Positions 51,723 through 61,073 are shown, counted from the first letter of the stretch. The stretch is 64,000 nucleotides of DNA from Thermoanaerobacterales bacterium (GCA_030019475.1 JASEER010000008.1:1-64000), one strand, 5' to 3'. Notes: generated from the sequence alone by a model not told the origin. Program-made: numbers and translations.

Positions 51723-53952
51723 ACCCATCCCGGGGTCTGCCGGCCTCTTCCTTGAAGATCTGCACCTGGCGGGGGTCGAACCGGCCCCTGGCGCCCGCGA
51801 GGAGTTCGAGGATAGCCTTTACCACAAGCCTCTCCGCCTGGTCATCCAGCCGGTCTTTCCGTTCCCGCAGGGCGGACATGAGCATATTGACGACCGACTG
51901 TTGCAGTTCGGGGCGCCGGGCTAGCTTGTTCTCGTACATGGCGGTATCGGCGCTCTTTAAGACGTCAGACAAAGAGAAGGTGTGATCCGCGGCCGTGCCG
52001 TGCCCGAAAGAGATGGACAGCGGAACTGGAGGGTTCTCCCGGTTGTACGCGCCGATGGTCTCCTCAAACACCCGACACCGTGCGGCGGCCGCGCTCTCAT
52101 CGGCCCCGGGCAGGATGACGGCGAATTCATCCCCGCCGATGCGGGCGACCACATCGCTCGCACGGCAACACTGCCGGAGGAGATCGGCGGCCGTTTTTAG
52201 GAGTTCGTCCCCCCGGGCATGGCCCAGGCTGTCGTTGACGGCCTTCAAGCCGTCCAGGTCGGCCAGGATAATGCTCACCGGCCAGACCCGTCCCCGCTCC
52301 AGCCTCTTCAGTTCCTCCTCGAAGAACAGCCGGTTGTAAAGCCCGGTCAGCTTGTCCTTGATGGACAGTTCCCGGAACTCGGCCTCCGAACGGCGCAGGG
52401 CCTGTACCAGGCGCGCGTTCTCAATGGCCACCGCAGCCTGGCGGGCCACGTTTTCGGCCAGCTCCTGGTCCACAATATCAAAGACGCGGCCGCCCGTGCG
52501 GTCCATCACCGCCAGGGCCCCCAGGGTCCGGTTGCCGACCCGCAGGGGAGCGCTCAGGGCCGCTTTGACCCCCGCTTCGATGAAAGCCGGGATCGCCATA
52601 GGATAAGAGGGGTAATCTTGAACAACCTGGGGCCGGCCGGTAAGAATGGCCTGCCGCGAAAGGCCAAGCCCTTCTTGTATGGCGAGGGAGGAAAGACCCC
52701 TGGGCAAATCGCTGGAGATGTAAGGGTAGGTAACCGTACCGGTCCCTTCGTCCCAGAAAGCGATCAGGCCGGAATCGGCGTTCAGCAGGTCCCTGGCCAG
52801 GGCGACAATGGCCGGCAGGAGTTCCTCCAGGTCGATTTCCTCGGCAATACGGGCCGCCACGGCATTCAAGCGCCGCACCCGCGCCAGGTGCCTCTGGGTT
52901 TCCTCGTTGAGTTGCACCCGGTCCAGGGCGATCGCCGCCTGGTTGGCGATCAGGCTGAGCAGCCGCCGTTCCCGGTCGGAGAACTGGCGGCGGCGACGGC
53001 TGTGGACGGCGATGGTTCCCTTGAGCTTGTTCATGGCCAGCATGTGGACCACTACCCCGGACTGGATGGCGGAAGCGTCAAAAAGGGGCGCCAGGCAGGC
53101 GCCGCAGGCCGGGGGGAAGTCCTGGGGGGACATCATTAGCAGATCAGTCATCCGGCATCCGGCGGGCCTGGTGGTGGACCGGCCCAAAGCTTCGGCTCCC
53201 CAGCCGCGGACGGCGCGCACAACCATGCTGTTTGTGGCCTCGTCAAAGAAGGCGCAGCCGACCAGCTCGGCGTCCAGGCTCTCGGCCACGCAGTCTACGA
53301 CCTTCTCCGCCACCTCCCGCCCATCCAGGGTCGCCAGGAGTTCCTCCGAAAGGCGCAGCAACACCCCATGCTCCTGGACCCACTGTTCCTGGGCCATGAC
53401 AAACAACTGCGCCCGCTCCAGGGCTACGGCCGTGAGGTTAGCGATCAGCGTAACCAGCTCAAGGTCGGTGGGGCCAACGGACCTCTGGCTGTTCCAGGCC
53501 ACCACCAGTGTACCCAGCGCCTTGCTCCGGCCGGGAAGCATGGGCACGATGACCGCCGTGTGGGCCCCCCACACTTCGAGTACGGACATCTTGAAGCGCC
53601 CCTCGGCGTGCAGGTCTTCCACAATCACCGGGCGCCGGTGGCGGATCGCCCAGCCGCTGCCCGAGGTTGAGCGAGGGATGGCCACGATACCCACCTGGCG
53701 TTGCAGCGCCCCGCGCGCCGCCGCCAAACGGAGGCTGTGCGACCCGTCCTCAGCCAGCCAGATCAGGTGGTGGTCCGCCGGCAGGAGTTCCGCCAGGCAT
53801 GCCAGGGCCAGCGTGAGAACCCTGGCGGGGTCCATGGCGGACATCAGGTGCTCGGACAGGGTCAGGAGTCGGTATTGGAAGGCTTCCTCTTTCTGGGGCA
53901 CCCGCCTTTCACCACCAGCCAGTACATGGCAAGTACCGTTAGTCCTGGACAT
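51721..53952 (-). CDS. Multi-GAF diguanylate cyclase
   Basis: About 743 residues from ATG 53952; no ribosome site fits well, and GTG codons further in (for example before PQKEEAF) are possible. Three GAF-like sensor domains (about 40-190, 205-355, 370-530) are followed by a GGDEF domain: LTGLYNRLFFEEELKRLERG, RASDVVARIGGDEFAVILPGA. GGDEF is canonical and RASD five residues upstream is an I-site. It has no membrane helix, so it should sense a soluble ligand or redox signal and make c-di-GMP. It is divergent from the Crp/Fnr gene. Confidence 0.9.
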   Translation of the reverse strand: MSRTNGTCHVLAGGERRVPQKEEAFQYRLLTLSEHLMSAMDPARVLTLALACLAELLPADHHLIWLAEDGSHSLRLAAARGALQRQVGIVAIPRSTSGSGWAIRHRRPVIVEDLHAEGRFKMSVLEVWGAHTAVIVPMLPGRSKALGTLVVAWNSQRSVGPTDLELVTLIANLTAVALERAQLFVMAQEQWVQEHGVLLRLSEELLATLDGREVAEKVVDCVAESLDAELVGCAFFDEATNSMVVRAVRGWGAEALGRSTTRPAGCRMTDLLMMSPQDFPPACGACLAPLFDASAIQSGVVVHMLAMNKLKGTIAVHSRRRRQFSDRERRLLSLIANQAAIALDRVQLNEETQRHLARVRRLNAVAARIAEEIDLEELLPAIVALARDLLNADSGLIAFWDEGTGTVTYPYISSDLPRGLSSLAIQEGLGLSRQAILTGRPQVVQDYPSYPMAIPAFIEAGVKAALSAPLRVGNRTLGALAVMDRTGGRVFDIVDQELAENVARQAAVAIENARLVQALRRSEAEFRELSIKDKLTGLYNRLFFEEELKRLERGRVWPVSIILADLDGLKAVNDSLGHARGDELLKTAADLLRQCCRASDVVARIGGDEFAVILPGADESAAAARCRVFEETIGAYNRENPPVPLSISFGHGTAADHTFSLSDVLKSADTAMYENKLARRPELQQSVVNMLMSALRERKDRLDDQAERLVVKAILELLAGARGRFDPRQVQIFKEEAGRPRDG

Positions 53953-54122
53953 GTTTTTCGACAGGTGAAACGTTTTCCCTGTACTCTCGTGTTTGAAAAT
54001 GAAGGCGGCCACTCTGACAGTCACCAACAGCCGCGGCCGTTTGCCTCCGAAGCCTATAGTTATTTATACTTAGAGTAAGAAAGGTCGTAGTAAGGTCCCT
54101 GGGGGAGGGTACTACTCTTGGG

Positions 54123-54800
54123 GTGAATCAGAAAAACACAGAGCACCGGCCCGGTGTGTTGATCTGCAAGAAGGCTCTGGCACGCATCCGCCAGTCCGGA
54201 CCTTGTGTCTCTTATCCCAAGGGGCAGATGGTCTTCACGGCGGGGGAGGTGGCGGACAGGGTTTTCTTCATCGAGGAGGGCATGATCAAGGTCTTTACCG
54301 CCACGGGGGAAGGACACCAAATGATCGTTGCCCTGCGCTACGCCGGGGAGTTACTCGGCCTGGCTGAAACCCTTTACGGCGGGGAGCGGAGCTGCAGCGC
54401 TGAAGCTGTGGCCCCGACCCGGTTGATCATCCTTCCGAAGGAGACCTTCTTACAGTTGATGCGGGACGAGCCGAACTTCGCCCTGCGTGTCAGCGAGGTG
54501 CTCGGGGCACGCGTACGCGAGGCGCAGATTAAGCTGTGCGAGTTGACCTGTTACCAGGTCCCCGGGCGGCTGGCCCTCTACTTGCTTAACCTTATGGAAC
54601 GCTGCGGTGTAGAGACGCCGCAAGGAATCAAACTGGATTTTAAACTGACCCACGAGGAACTGGCACGTATTGTGGGGACCTCCCGCCCCACATTGACCTC
54701 GACCCTGAACAGCTTCCGGAAAGAAGGGAGCATAGACCTGCGCGGCCGGGAGATTTGGATAATCAAACCCGAGAAGCTGCGGCACTGGATTGTCGGGTAA
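54123..54800 (+). CDS. Crp/Fnr-family transcription regulator
   Basis: 225 residues from GTG 54123. An effector domain (PKGQMVFTAGEVADRVFFIEEGMIKVFTATGEGHQMIVALRYAGELLGLAETLYGG), a dimer helix (NFALRVSEVLGARVREAQIKLCELTC) and a Crp winged helix (LTHEELARIVGTSRPTLTSTLNSFRKEGSIDLRGREIWI) are present. The cAMP-binding RxS signature is not obvious and the FNR four-Cys pattern is absent, so the effector is unknown. The gene stands directly upstream of the DASS-apr-hdr operon, in front of which lies a perfect palindrome (54945-54964). Confidence 0.88.
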   Translation: MNQKNTEHRPGVLICKKALARIRQSGPCVSYPKGQMVFTAGEVADRVFFIEEGMIKVFTATGEGHQMIVALRYAGELLGLAETLYGGERSCSAEAVAPTRLIILPKETFLQLMRDEPNFALRVSEVLGARVREAQIKLCELTCYQVPGRLALYLLNLMERCGVETPQGIKLDFKLTHEELARIVGTSRPTLTSTLNSFRKEGSIDLRGREIWIIKPEKLRHWIVG

Positions 54801-54838
54801 CATCGCTACTAAGTTAATTGATTATTGAGCCCGGGCTT

Positions 54839-54869
54839 CACCAGTCACCGTTGACTGGTGTTTGTTTTG
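54839..54869 (+). terminator. Terminator of the Crp/Fnr gene
   Basis: CACCAGTCA and TGACTGGTG form a 9-bp stem with a short loop, followed by TTTGTTTTG. It separates the regulator gene from the DASS-apr-hdr transcript. Confidence 0.8.
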
Positions 54870-54944
54870 TCATCCAGCCGACATTCGCCGGTCAGGAAGA
54901 TAACCGACCCGCCGTTTGTCAACTAACCGACAGGCGATGGCACT

Positions 54945-54964
54945 CTTGTTATTGTGATAACAAG
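54945..54964 (+). promoter_or_regulatory. CRP/FNR-type operator palindrome upstream of the DASS gene
   Basis: CTTGTTAT-TGTG-ATAACAAG is a perfect 8-4-8 palindrome, about 37 nt before the transporter ATG. It resembles CRP-family half-sites (TTGTTA/TAACAA). The adjacent Crp/Fnr-type regulator is the natural candidate to bind it; I see no identical site in front of that regulator itself. Confidence 0.6.
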
Positions 54965-55000
54965 GGCCCTTAGAAAAATTCACGAGGAGGTGTGTTGGCA

Positions 55001-56503
55001 ATGGCGACTGGTTTGGCTGAAGCCAGTCAAGCGGAAGTCGGCTTTCTTGAGCGGATGCGTGCCAACGTCAGGGAGAGCGGCGCGGGTAACCCGGCCCTCT
55101 CGATGATCGGCTTTATCGTGGCGTGGGTGGTCTTCTTCCTTATCCTGACCCTGGTCCCGGTGACAAAGGAACTGACGCCCGCGTCCCGGGCGGCGATCGC
55201 CGTGATGGGCTGGGTAATCGTAATCTGGGTAACGGATGCCCTGCCGAAGGCGATTTCGGGGCTGGCCATCCCCGTGCTGCTGATCCTGACCGGAGTGACG
55301 CAGAAGATCCCGGAGGCCTTCGCCGGGTTCACGAAAAACGAGGCCTTCCTCTGCCTGGGCGCTTTCATCCTGGCCGGCGTAATGCAGGTCACCGGTTTGG
55401 ACCGGCGCATCGCCCTGACCATCGTTTCGGTCGTTAAGCCCCGTGTGGGAAGCCTGCTCAAGGGCTTCTTCGCCGCGCACATCGTGACCGCCTTGCTGGT
55501 GCCGGCAACCGTGGCCCGTGCCGGAATGTACCTGCCCATTGTGAAAGGCGTTACGGCCCTCTTCGGCGACGACGAGGCCGGCATCCGGGCGCGCAAGGCG
55601 TTGGCAATGGCGGCGATCGGTTTCGGCGCCGTCTTTGCCGCTCCCGTCTTTCTGACCGGGCACATGCCCAACGTGATCATGAGCAGCCTGTTGAACGAAA
55701 AGGCCGGCGCCGGTTTAACCTGGGGACGCTGGTTCTGGCTGCACTGGCCGATGCTGGGGATGTTTCCCCTGATGTATATCTGGGTAACCCGCCACTTCAA
55801 GGTGCAGGACGTCGCCCTTCCCGGCGGGCTGGAGAAGATCAAGAAGGAGAAGGAAAGGCTGGGCCGGATCAGCGCCAACGACCTGGTTATTCTGGCCTGC
55901 TTCGCCGTGGCTGTAGCCCTATGGGCCACGGACAGCCTGCATGGGCTTCAGACGGGGATCACGACCCTGATCGCCGTCTCCCTGCTCTTTATCCCCGGCC
56001 TGGCCGCTCTCAACTGGAAGAAGGTCCAGCACAACACGATCTGGGGCACCTGGCTGCTCCTGGGCGGCGCGCTCTGCCTGGTCGATGCTTTCGGCAAGAC
56101 GGGCGCGGACGCCTGGCTGGCCAAGAACATGGTCAACCTGGTACCGGCCTGGGGCTGGGTCGGCATGCTCCTCTTCGTCTGCGTGCTGGTACAGGTCCTG
56201 CGCCTGGGTATCATCTCTAACGTCGGCGCTGTGACCCTGATGGCCCCGATCGTCTTCTCGATGGCGCCGATGCTGGGACTGAACAGCGTATCCTTCACCC
56301 TCGCGGTCCTGAACGTGGATACCTACGCGATGATCCTGCCGATGGAGGTCACGGCCTGCCTGGTGGCCTATGCCTCGGATGAGTTTACCTTTATCGACTT
56401 CATCAAGGCGGGCGCACCTCTGACCTTGATGGCCATTCTGTACATCACCTTCATTATGGTGCCGTGGTGGGCCGTCAACGGCTTCCCCATCTGGGTGCCG
56501 TAA
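55001..56503 (+). CDS. DASS/SLC13-type divalent anion transporter
   Basis: 500 residues from ATG 55001 (GAGGAGG 10 nt upstream; GTG 54992 and TTG 54995 are in frame but too close). About 12 hydrophobic segments. VIVIWVTDALPKAISGLAIPVLLILTG and AFLCLGAFILAGVMQVTGLDRRIALTIV match the DASS/CitT family, with LGIISNVGAVTLMAPIVFSMAP as the second repeat. Such carriers move sulfate, dicarboxylates or related anions. It is the first gene of the apr-hdr operon, so its substrate is probably the same anion that the Apr-like enzyme uses. Confidence 0.87.
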   Translation: MATGLAEASQAEVGFLERMRANVRESGAGNPALSMIGFIVAWVVFFLILTLVPVTKELTPASRAAIAVMGWVIVIWVTDALPKAISGLAIPVLLILTGVTQKIPEAFAGFTKNEAFLCLGAFILAGVMQVTGLDRRIALTIVSVVKPRVGSLLKGFFAAHIVTALLVPATVARAGMYLPIVKGVTALFGDDEAGIRARKALAMAAIGFGAVFAAPVFLTGHMPNVIMSSLLNEKAGAGLTWGRWFWLHWPMLGMFPLMYIWVTRHFKVQDVALPGGLEKIKKEKERLGRISANDLVILACFAVAVALWATDSLHGLQTGITTLIAVSLLFIPGLAALNWKKVQHNTIWGTWLLLGGALCLVDAFGKTGADAWLAKNMVNLVPAWGWVGMLLFVCVLVQVLRLGIISNVGAVTLMAPIVFSMAPMLGLNSVSFTLAVLNVDTYAMILPMEVTACLVAYASDEFTFIDFIKAGAPLTLMAILYITFIMVPWWAVNGFPIWVP

Positions 56504-56556
56504 ACCCCCGCGGCCTCGCCGGGTTGCAGAACAGATTATTCAAGGAGGCGGATGCA

Positions 56557-58308
56557 ATGCCTGCGGCAAAACTGGTCACCGACCCCGCTGCCGTCCAGGA
56601 GGTTCACCTGGAAACCGACATCCTGATCATCGGCGCGGGCAACGCCGGTTGCTTCGCGGCCATCGAGGCCAAACGGGTGAACCCCGACCTGAAGGTAACA
56701 TTGATGGAAAAGGCGCATATCGACCGGAGCGGCTGCCTGGCCGCCGGGATGGACGCCATCAACACCTACATCAAGAAGGGATACACGAAGGAGGACCTGG
56801 TCCGCTGGAGCCGCGCCCAGGTCGGCGGCGGCCCCCTACGGGAGGACCTGACCCTCTCGATGGCCGGGTACCTTAACCAGTGCATCGAAGAATGGGAGGA
56901 GTGGGGTCTCCCGATCAAAAAGGATGAGAACGGCGAGTACAAGGCCCGCGGGAAGTGGGACATCGCCATCCACGGAGCGGACATGAAGGTCATCCTGGCC
57001 GAGAAAGTCCGGGAGTACGGCTGCGAAGTCCTCAACCGCATCGTGGCCACCAACTATCTGGTGGACAACGGCCGGGCCATCGGCGCCCTCGGTTTCGGCG
57101 TGCGGGACGGCAAGTTATACGTCATCAAGGCCGGGGCCACGATCATTGCCACGGGCGGCGCGGGCGGCCTCTACAAGCCCTATACCAATGACGGCAACGA
57201 CGCGCACCACCAGATCTGGTACTGCCCGTTCAATGTCGGCACCGGTTATGCGATGGGTATCCGGGCCGGCGCCGAGATGACGACCTTCGAGATGCGCTGG
57301 TGTGCGACGCGGACCAAGGATTACAACGGGCCGATCGACACCATCTCGGTCGGTTACAAGGCGGCTATGATCAACGCCAAGGGCGAGAGGATCCTGCAGG
57401 AGCGTTACGCCCACCTTGGCGGGGATGCCGCGCCGCGCTACATCCGGGCGAACGCCCCGATGGAGGAGTGGCTGACCGGTCGCGGCCCCTGTTATGTTGA
57501 CACCACGCACATGACCGCGGAAGAGATCAAGGACCTGAAGACCGACTACCTCAACGAGCGGCCCAGCTTCGTCCTCTTCCTGGCCAGCCGGGCCCAGGAC
57601 ATCAGCAAGGAGCCGATCGAGATCTACGGCTCCGACCCGTACATCGTCGGCGGGCATACGGCCAGCGGGTACTGGATCGACAACGACCGGGCGACCACGC
57701 TGCCGGGCCTGTTCGCCTGCGGTGACGTGGCCGGCGGCGTGCCGAACAAGTTCGTCGGCGGCTGTGCGGCCGAGGGTCTCATTTCCGGGCGGGCCGCGGC
57801 GCGGTACGTGGCCGGCCTGGCGGATCGCGGCATGATCGACCGGGAGCAGGTCGAGGCCGAGAAACGCCGCGTCTTCGCCCCGGCGGTACGCCTGGCCGCG
57901 GAAGGTGACGGCGTACGCCCGCGGGAGATGGAAGAGCGGCTGCAGCGGCTGATGGACGAGTACGCCGGCGGAGTCCACCAGTTCTACCGCACCAACCGGG
58001 AGCGGCTGGAATACGCCCTGAAACACATCAAGACCATGCGGGAACAGGTGAAGTACCTGGTGGCGCAGGATCTCCACGAGCTGATGGAAGCGCACGAGGT
58101 TATCGACCGCCTGGACGTGGCCGAGGTGCTGCTCCACCACCTGATGGCCCGGGAGGAGACGCGGTGGCCGGCCTGGCAGACCCGTGCGGACCACCCCGAG
58201 CGGGACGACGAACGGTTCAACTGCTTCATCAACTCGCGCCGCAACCCCCAGACAGGGGCGATCGAGATCCTGACTCGGCCCTACGAGCCGGTAGTGGAAG
58301 AGAAGTAA
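56557..58308 (+). CDS. AprA-like flavoprotein (adenylylsulfate reductase alpha homologue)
   Basis: 583 residues from ATG 56557 behind AAGGAGG. The FAD motif is DILIIGAGNAGCFAAIEA (about 21-38). RSGCLAAGMDAINTYI, ATGGAGGLYKPYTNDG, GGHTASGYWIDND and GDVAGGVPNKFVGGCAAEGL are AprA-type. It is shorter than usual AprA (about 620-660). The substrate-clamp stretch after RTKDYNGP reads IDTISVGYKAA, unlike the VGAWFLLFKA of classical AprA. The AprB-like gene follows, an order opposite to classical aprBA. It may reduce APS or a different anion. Confidence 0.82.
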   Translation: MPAAKLVTDPAAVQEVHLETDILIIGAGNAGCFAAIEAKRVNPDLKVTLMEKAHIDRSGCLAAGMDAINTYIKKGYTKEDLVRWSRAQVGGGPLREDLTLSMAGYLNQCIEEWEEWGLPIKKDENGEYKARGKWDIAIHGADMKVILAEKVREYGCEVLNRIVATNYLVDNGRAIGALGFGVRDGKLYVIKAGATIIATGGAGGLYKPYTNDGNDAHHQIWYCPFNVGTGYAMGIRAGAEMTTFEMRWCATRTKDYNGPIDTISVGYKAAMINAKGERILQERYAHLGGDAAPRYIRANAPMEEWLTGRGPCYVDTTHMTAEEIKDLKTDYLNERPSFVLFLASRAQDISKEPIEIYGSDPYIVGGHTASGYWIDNDRATTLPGLFACGDVAGGVPNKFVGGCAAEGLISGRAAARYVAGLADRGMIDREQVEAEKRRVFAPAVRLAAEGDGVRPREMEERLQRLMDEYAGGVHQFYRTNRERLEYALKHIKTMREQVKYLVAQDLHELMEAHEVIDRLDVAEVLLHHLMAREETRWPAWQTRADHPERDDERFNCFINSRRNPQTGAIEILTRPYEPVVEEK

Positions 58309-58328
58309 CAGACAGGGGGTAGGTTAAC

Positions 58329-58652
58329 ATGCCGCCAAGAGTAAATGTCGATAAGTGCGACGGTTGCCGGGGAGAGAACGAAGCGCTCTGCGAGGCGGTC
58401 TGCCCCGGAGACCTGATGACTGTAAACGAGGAGACCGGCAAGGCTTACTGCCGCTCCGCGCGGGACTGCTGGGACTGCATGTGCTGCACCCGGGTCTGCC
58501 CGCAGGGAGCCATCGAGACCCGCATCCCGTACCAGCTCGGGTACTACCCGGCGAAGCTGGTGCCCTTCGCCGGCACGGACAAGGTGACCTGGACCGCCGT
58601 GGACATCAACGGCAAGGTCGAGCGGTTCACCTTCCGGACACGGAACAAGTAG
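58329..58652 (+). CDS. AprB-like ferredoxin subunit
   Basis: 107 residues. CDGCRGENEALCEAVCPGDLM and CWDCMCCTRVCPQGAIETR bind two [4Fe-4S] clusters in the AprB arrangement; the Trp in CWDC matches the electron-relay Trp of AprB. The part after the clusters (AKLVPFAGTDKVTWTAVDINGKVERFTFRTRNK) is the AprB beta-sheet domain, but the long C-terminal tail that wraps AprA in classical enzymes (total about 150) is missing. It begins 20 nt after the AprA-like gene. Confidence 0.85.
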   Translation: MPPRVNVDKCDGCRGENEALCEAVCPGDLMTVNEETGKAYCRSARDCWDCMCCTRVCPQGAIETRIPYQLGYYPAKLVPFAGTDKVTWTAVDINGKVERFTFRTRNK

Positions 58653-58671
58653 GCAAATGACAAAAACCACG

Positions 58672-58705
58672 GCGGAATGAAGGGGGCATAGCCCCCTCAT
58701 TCCGC
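58672..58705 (+). other. Strong hairpin between the aprB-like and hdrA-like genes
   Basis: GCGGAATGAAGGGGG can pair with CCCCCTCATTCCGC with one bulge and an ATAG-type loop. No U-tract follows, and the next gene starts 18 nt later, so it is more likely an mRNA processing or stabilising stem than a terminator. Confidence 0.55.
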
Positions 58706-58723
58706 GCTTGGGGGGATAGTACA

Positions 58724-61060
58724 ATGAATCAGCCAGGAATCGGTGCGTACCTCTGCACCTGCGGCGGCCGGACCGGCGGGCCGCCGGGGCTGGAGGAGCT
58801 GGCCGCCTCCCTGGGCCGGCAAAGAGGCGTTACCGTAAGCCGGGTGCTGGAGAGGGCCTGCGCTCCGGCGGGTCTGGAGACGATCAAGGACGATCTGCGG
58901 GACGGGCAGGTGGAGCGGGTATTGATAGGCGCCTGCTCGCCGCGGCTGATTGCGGATGTAATACAGCGGGAGTTGAAGGAAGCGGGGCTGGATCCGGCGT
59001 TTTTGGAAGTGGTCGGCCTGCGGGAACAGTGCGCCTGGACCGGCCCGGAGACCATAACCGAAGCGGTGCGGCGTAAGGCCAAGGTCTTAATGGCCATGGG
59101 GCTGGCGAAGCTTAAGGCGGCCGTCGCCGCCGCTGAACCCCTCGAAGCCCGTGGCGAGGGGCGTGCGCTGGTCGTCGGCGGCGGGATCGCCGGCTTGACG
59201 GCGGCGCAGGCCCTCGCCGAGGCCGGCACCGAGGTCGTCCTGGTGGAGCGGAACCCGCACCTGGGCGGCCGGGTGGCCGAACTCCACCGCTACTGGCCCC
59301 GCCTATGCAACCCGGCCTGCGGGCTGGAGGTCATCACCGCAAAACTGCGCGACAGCGATCGCGTCATTATACACACGAACGCCGAATTGGTGGAACTCAC
59401 CGGAACGGCGGGCGATTTCACGGCACGGATTCGGGCAACCCATCCCGGTGTCGATTCCCGTTTGTGCACCGGTTGCGGCGCCTGCGCGGCGGCCTGTCCC
59501 GCCGAACGGAAGCCGTCCCGGACGGTGGGGACGCGCCACGCGATTGATGTCCTGCGTCCCGATCTCTACCCCCCGGTCTACGGCATTGACCAGGAAAGCT
59601 GCCTGGGCGAAGCCGAATGCGGGCGCTGCCGGGAGGTCTGCCCCGTGGGCGCGGTGACGATCACCCCCGTGGAAGAAGAGGTAAGCTACAGGGTCGGGGC
59701 CGTCATCCAGGCCACCGGGTGGCGGCCGTACGACGCGGCACGCCTCACGGAATACGGTTACGGACGCTATACCAATGTCATCACCAACCTGGACTTCGAG
59801 CGTTTGGCGGCCGGCGGCGGGCCGACGGGCGGCGTGTTTCTCCGTCCCTCGGACGGGCGGGCGGTTAAGCGGGTAGCTTTCATTCAGTGCGCCGGCAGCC
59901 GTAATAAGAACCACCTCCCCTACTGCTCAAACGTCTGCTGTTTGGCAACCCTGAAGCAGATCGCCTTCCTGCGCGAGGCCGTGCCGGACGCCGAGATCAC
60001 GGTGTTCTACATGGACATGCGGTCCTTCGGCCGGCATGAGGCGATGTACCGGGCCGCCCAGGAGGAGCACGGGGCGCGGTTTGTCCGCGGCATTCCTTCA
60101 ACCGTCACCCAGGACCCGGGCAGCGGGGATGTCATCGTGCGGGCTGTGGACACCCTTTCGGGACGGTCACTGACCGTGAAAGCCGATCTCGTGGTCCTGG
60201 CGACGGGGATGGTTCCCAACCGGGAGATCCCCGGCGAAACCGGCAGGGTGGAACTGGATGTCTTGGACAACCCCCACGAAGTCTGCTTCCCGGTTTACGC
60301 GCCCCGGCCGGGTGTCGTTCCGGCCGGAGCCTGCCTGGATCCGATGGACGCAGCCGCTGCGGTGCAAAGTGCGATGGCGGCGTCAATGCAGATCCTGCCT
60401 GTCCTGAACGGCGGCAAGCGGAAAGACCTGCCGCGCGTGGAACGCACCAAATGTGACCGCTGCCACCGCTGCGTGAACGAGTGTCCTACCGGAGCGATGC
60501 GTCCGGACAAGGACGGAATACCCGTGCCCAATCCCCTGGTCTGCCGGCGGTGCGGGATCTGCCAGGGCGGTTGTCCCCTGCAGGCCGTCTCACTGCCGGA
60601 GTGCGGGATCAAGGCGGTGGCCGGGATGATCGAGGCGGCCGACCCCTCTTTCGCCGGGGACGGGGAACCGGCCGTTCTGGCCTTCCTCTGCGCCCATGAC
60701 GCTTACGTCGCCGCCGAGGCCGCGGTCCGGGCGGGCCGGATGGCGCCCAACGTGGTGACGATAAAGGTTCCCTGCGCCGGCGCCGTGAACATGGCCTGGG
60801 TCGGTGACGCAATGACGCAGGGGTTTGACGGCGTCCTGATCGGCGGTTGCCCGCGCCGCGAATGCCACCACGGCAAGGGGCGGGAACTGGCCGAACAGCG
60901 CCTGGCGAACGCCCGGGAGACCCTGGAGCGGATGATGCTGGAGCCGGGGCGCATACGTGTGGCACCCATCGGTATCGGGGATGTAAACGGGTTTATGCGT
61001 GAGGTCGGGGAATTCACCGCTGCCCTGAAGAAAATGGGACCCAACCCGTTCCGGGTATAG
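58724..61060 (+). CDS. HdrA-like FAD/Fe-S protein fused to an MvhD domain (QmoB-like)
   Basis: 778 residues. An N-terminal HdrA domain (AYLCTCGG, ERACAP, GACSPR) is followed by an FAD/NAD fold (ALVVGGGIAGLTAAQALAEAG, about 147-167) and ferredoxin-type clusters: CTGCGACAAACP, CLGEAECGRCREVCPVGA, CDRCHRCVNECPTGA, CRRCGICQGGCPLQA. The last 150 residues are an MvhD/FlpD-type domain (FLCAHDAYVAAEAA, VPCAGAVN, GGCPRRECHHGKG), a [2Fe-2S] protein that normally hands electrons to HdrA. Comparable fusions are QmoB in sulfate reducers. It should relay electrons to or from the AprAB-like pair. Confidence 0.88.
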   Translation: MNQPGIGAYLCTCGGRTGGPPGLEELAASLGRQRGVTVSRVLERACAPAGLETIKDDLRDGQVERVLIGACSPRLIADVIQRELKEAGLDPAFLEVVGLREQCAWTGPETITEAVRRKAKVLMAMGLAKLKAAVAAAEPLEARGEGRALVVGGGIAGLTAAQALAEAGTEVVLVERNPHLGGRVAELHRYWPRLCNPACGLEVITAKLRDSDRVIIHTNAELVELTGTAGDFTARIRATHPGVDSRLCTGCGACAAACPAERKPSRTVGTRHAIDVLRPDLYPPVYGIDQESCLGEAECGRCREVCPVGAVTITPVEEEVSYRVGAVIQATGWRPYDAARLTEYGYGRYTNVITNLDFERLAAGGGPTGGVFLRPSDGRAVKRVAFIQCAGSRNKNHLPYCSNVCCLATLKQIAFLREAVPDAEITVFYMDMRSFGRHEAMYRAAQEEHGARFVRGIPSTVTQDPGSGDVIVRAVDTLSGRSLTVKADLVVLATGMVPNREIPGETGRVELDVLDNPHEVCFPVYAPRPGVVPAGACLDPMDAAAAVQSAMAASMQILPVLNGGKRKDLPRVERTKCDRCHRCVNECPTGAMRPDKDGIPVPNPLVCRRCGICQGGCPLQAVSLPECGIKAVAGMIEAADPSFAGDGEPAVLAFLCAHDAYVAAEAAVRAGRMAPNVVTIKVPCAGAVNMAWVGDAMTQGFDGVLIGGCPRRECHHGKGRELAEQRLANARETLERMMLEPGRIRVAPIGIGDVNGFMREVGEFTAALKKMGPNPFRV

Positions 61061-61073
61061 GGGGTGGAGTCCA

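Noticed and set aside
56557-58652. Confident aprAB of dissimilatory sulfate reduction
   Set aside because: Homology is clear, but gene order, subunit lengths, clamp residues and lack of sat prevent assigning APS reductase activity; gene symbols left empty.
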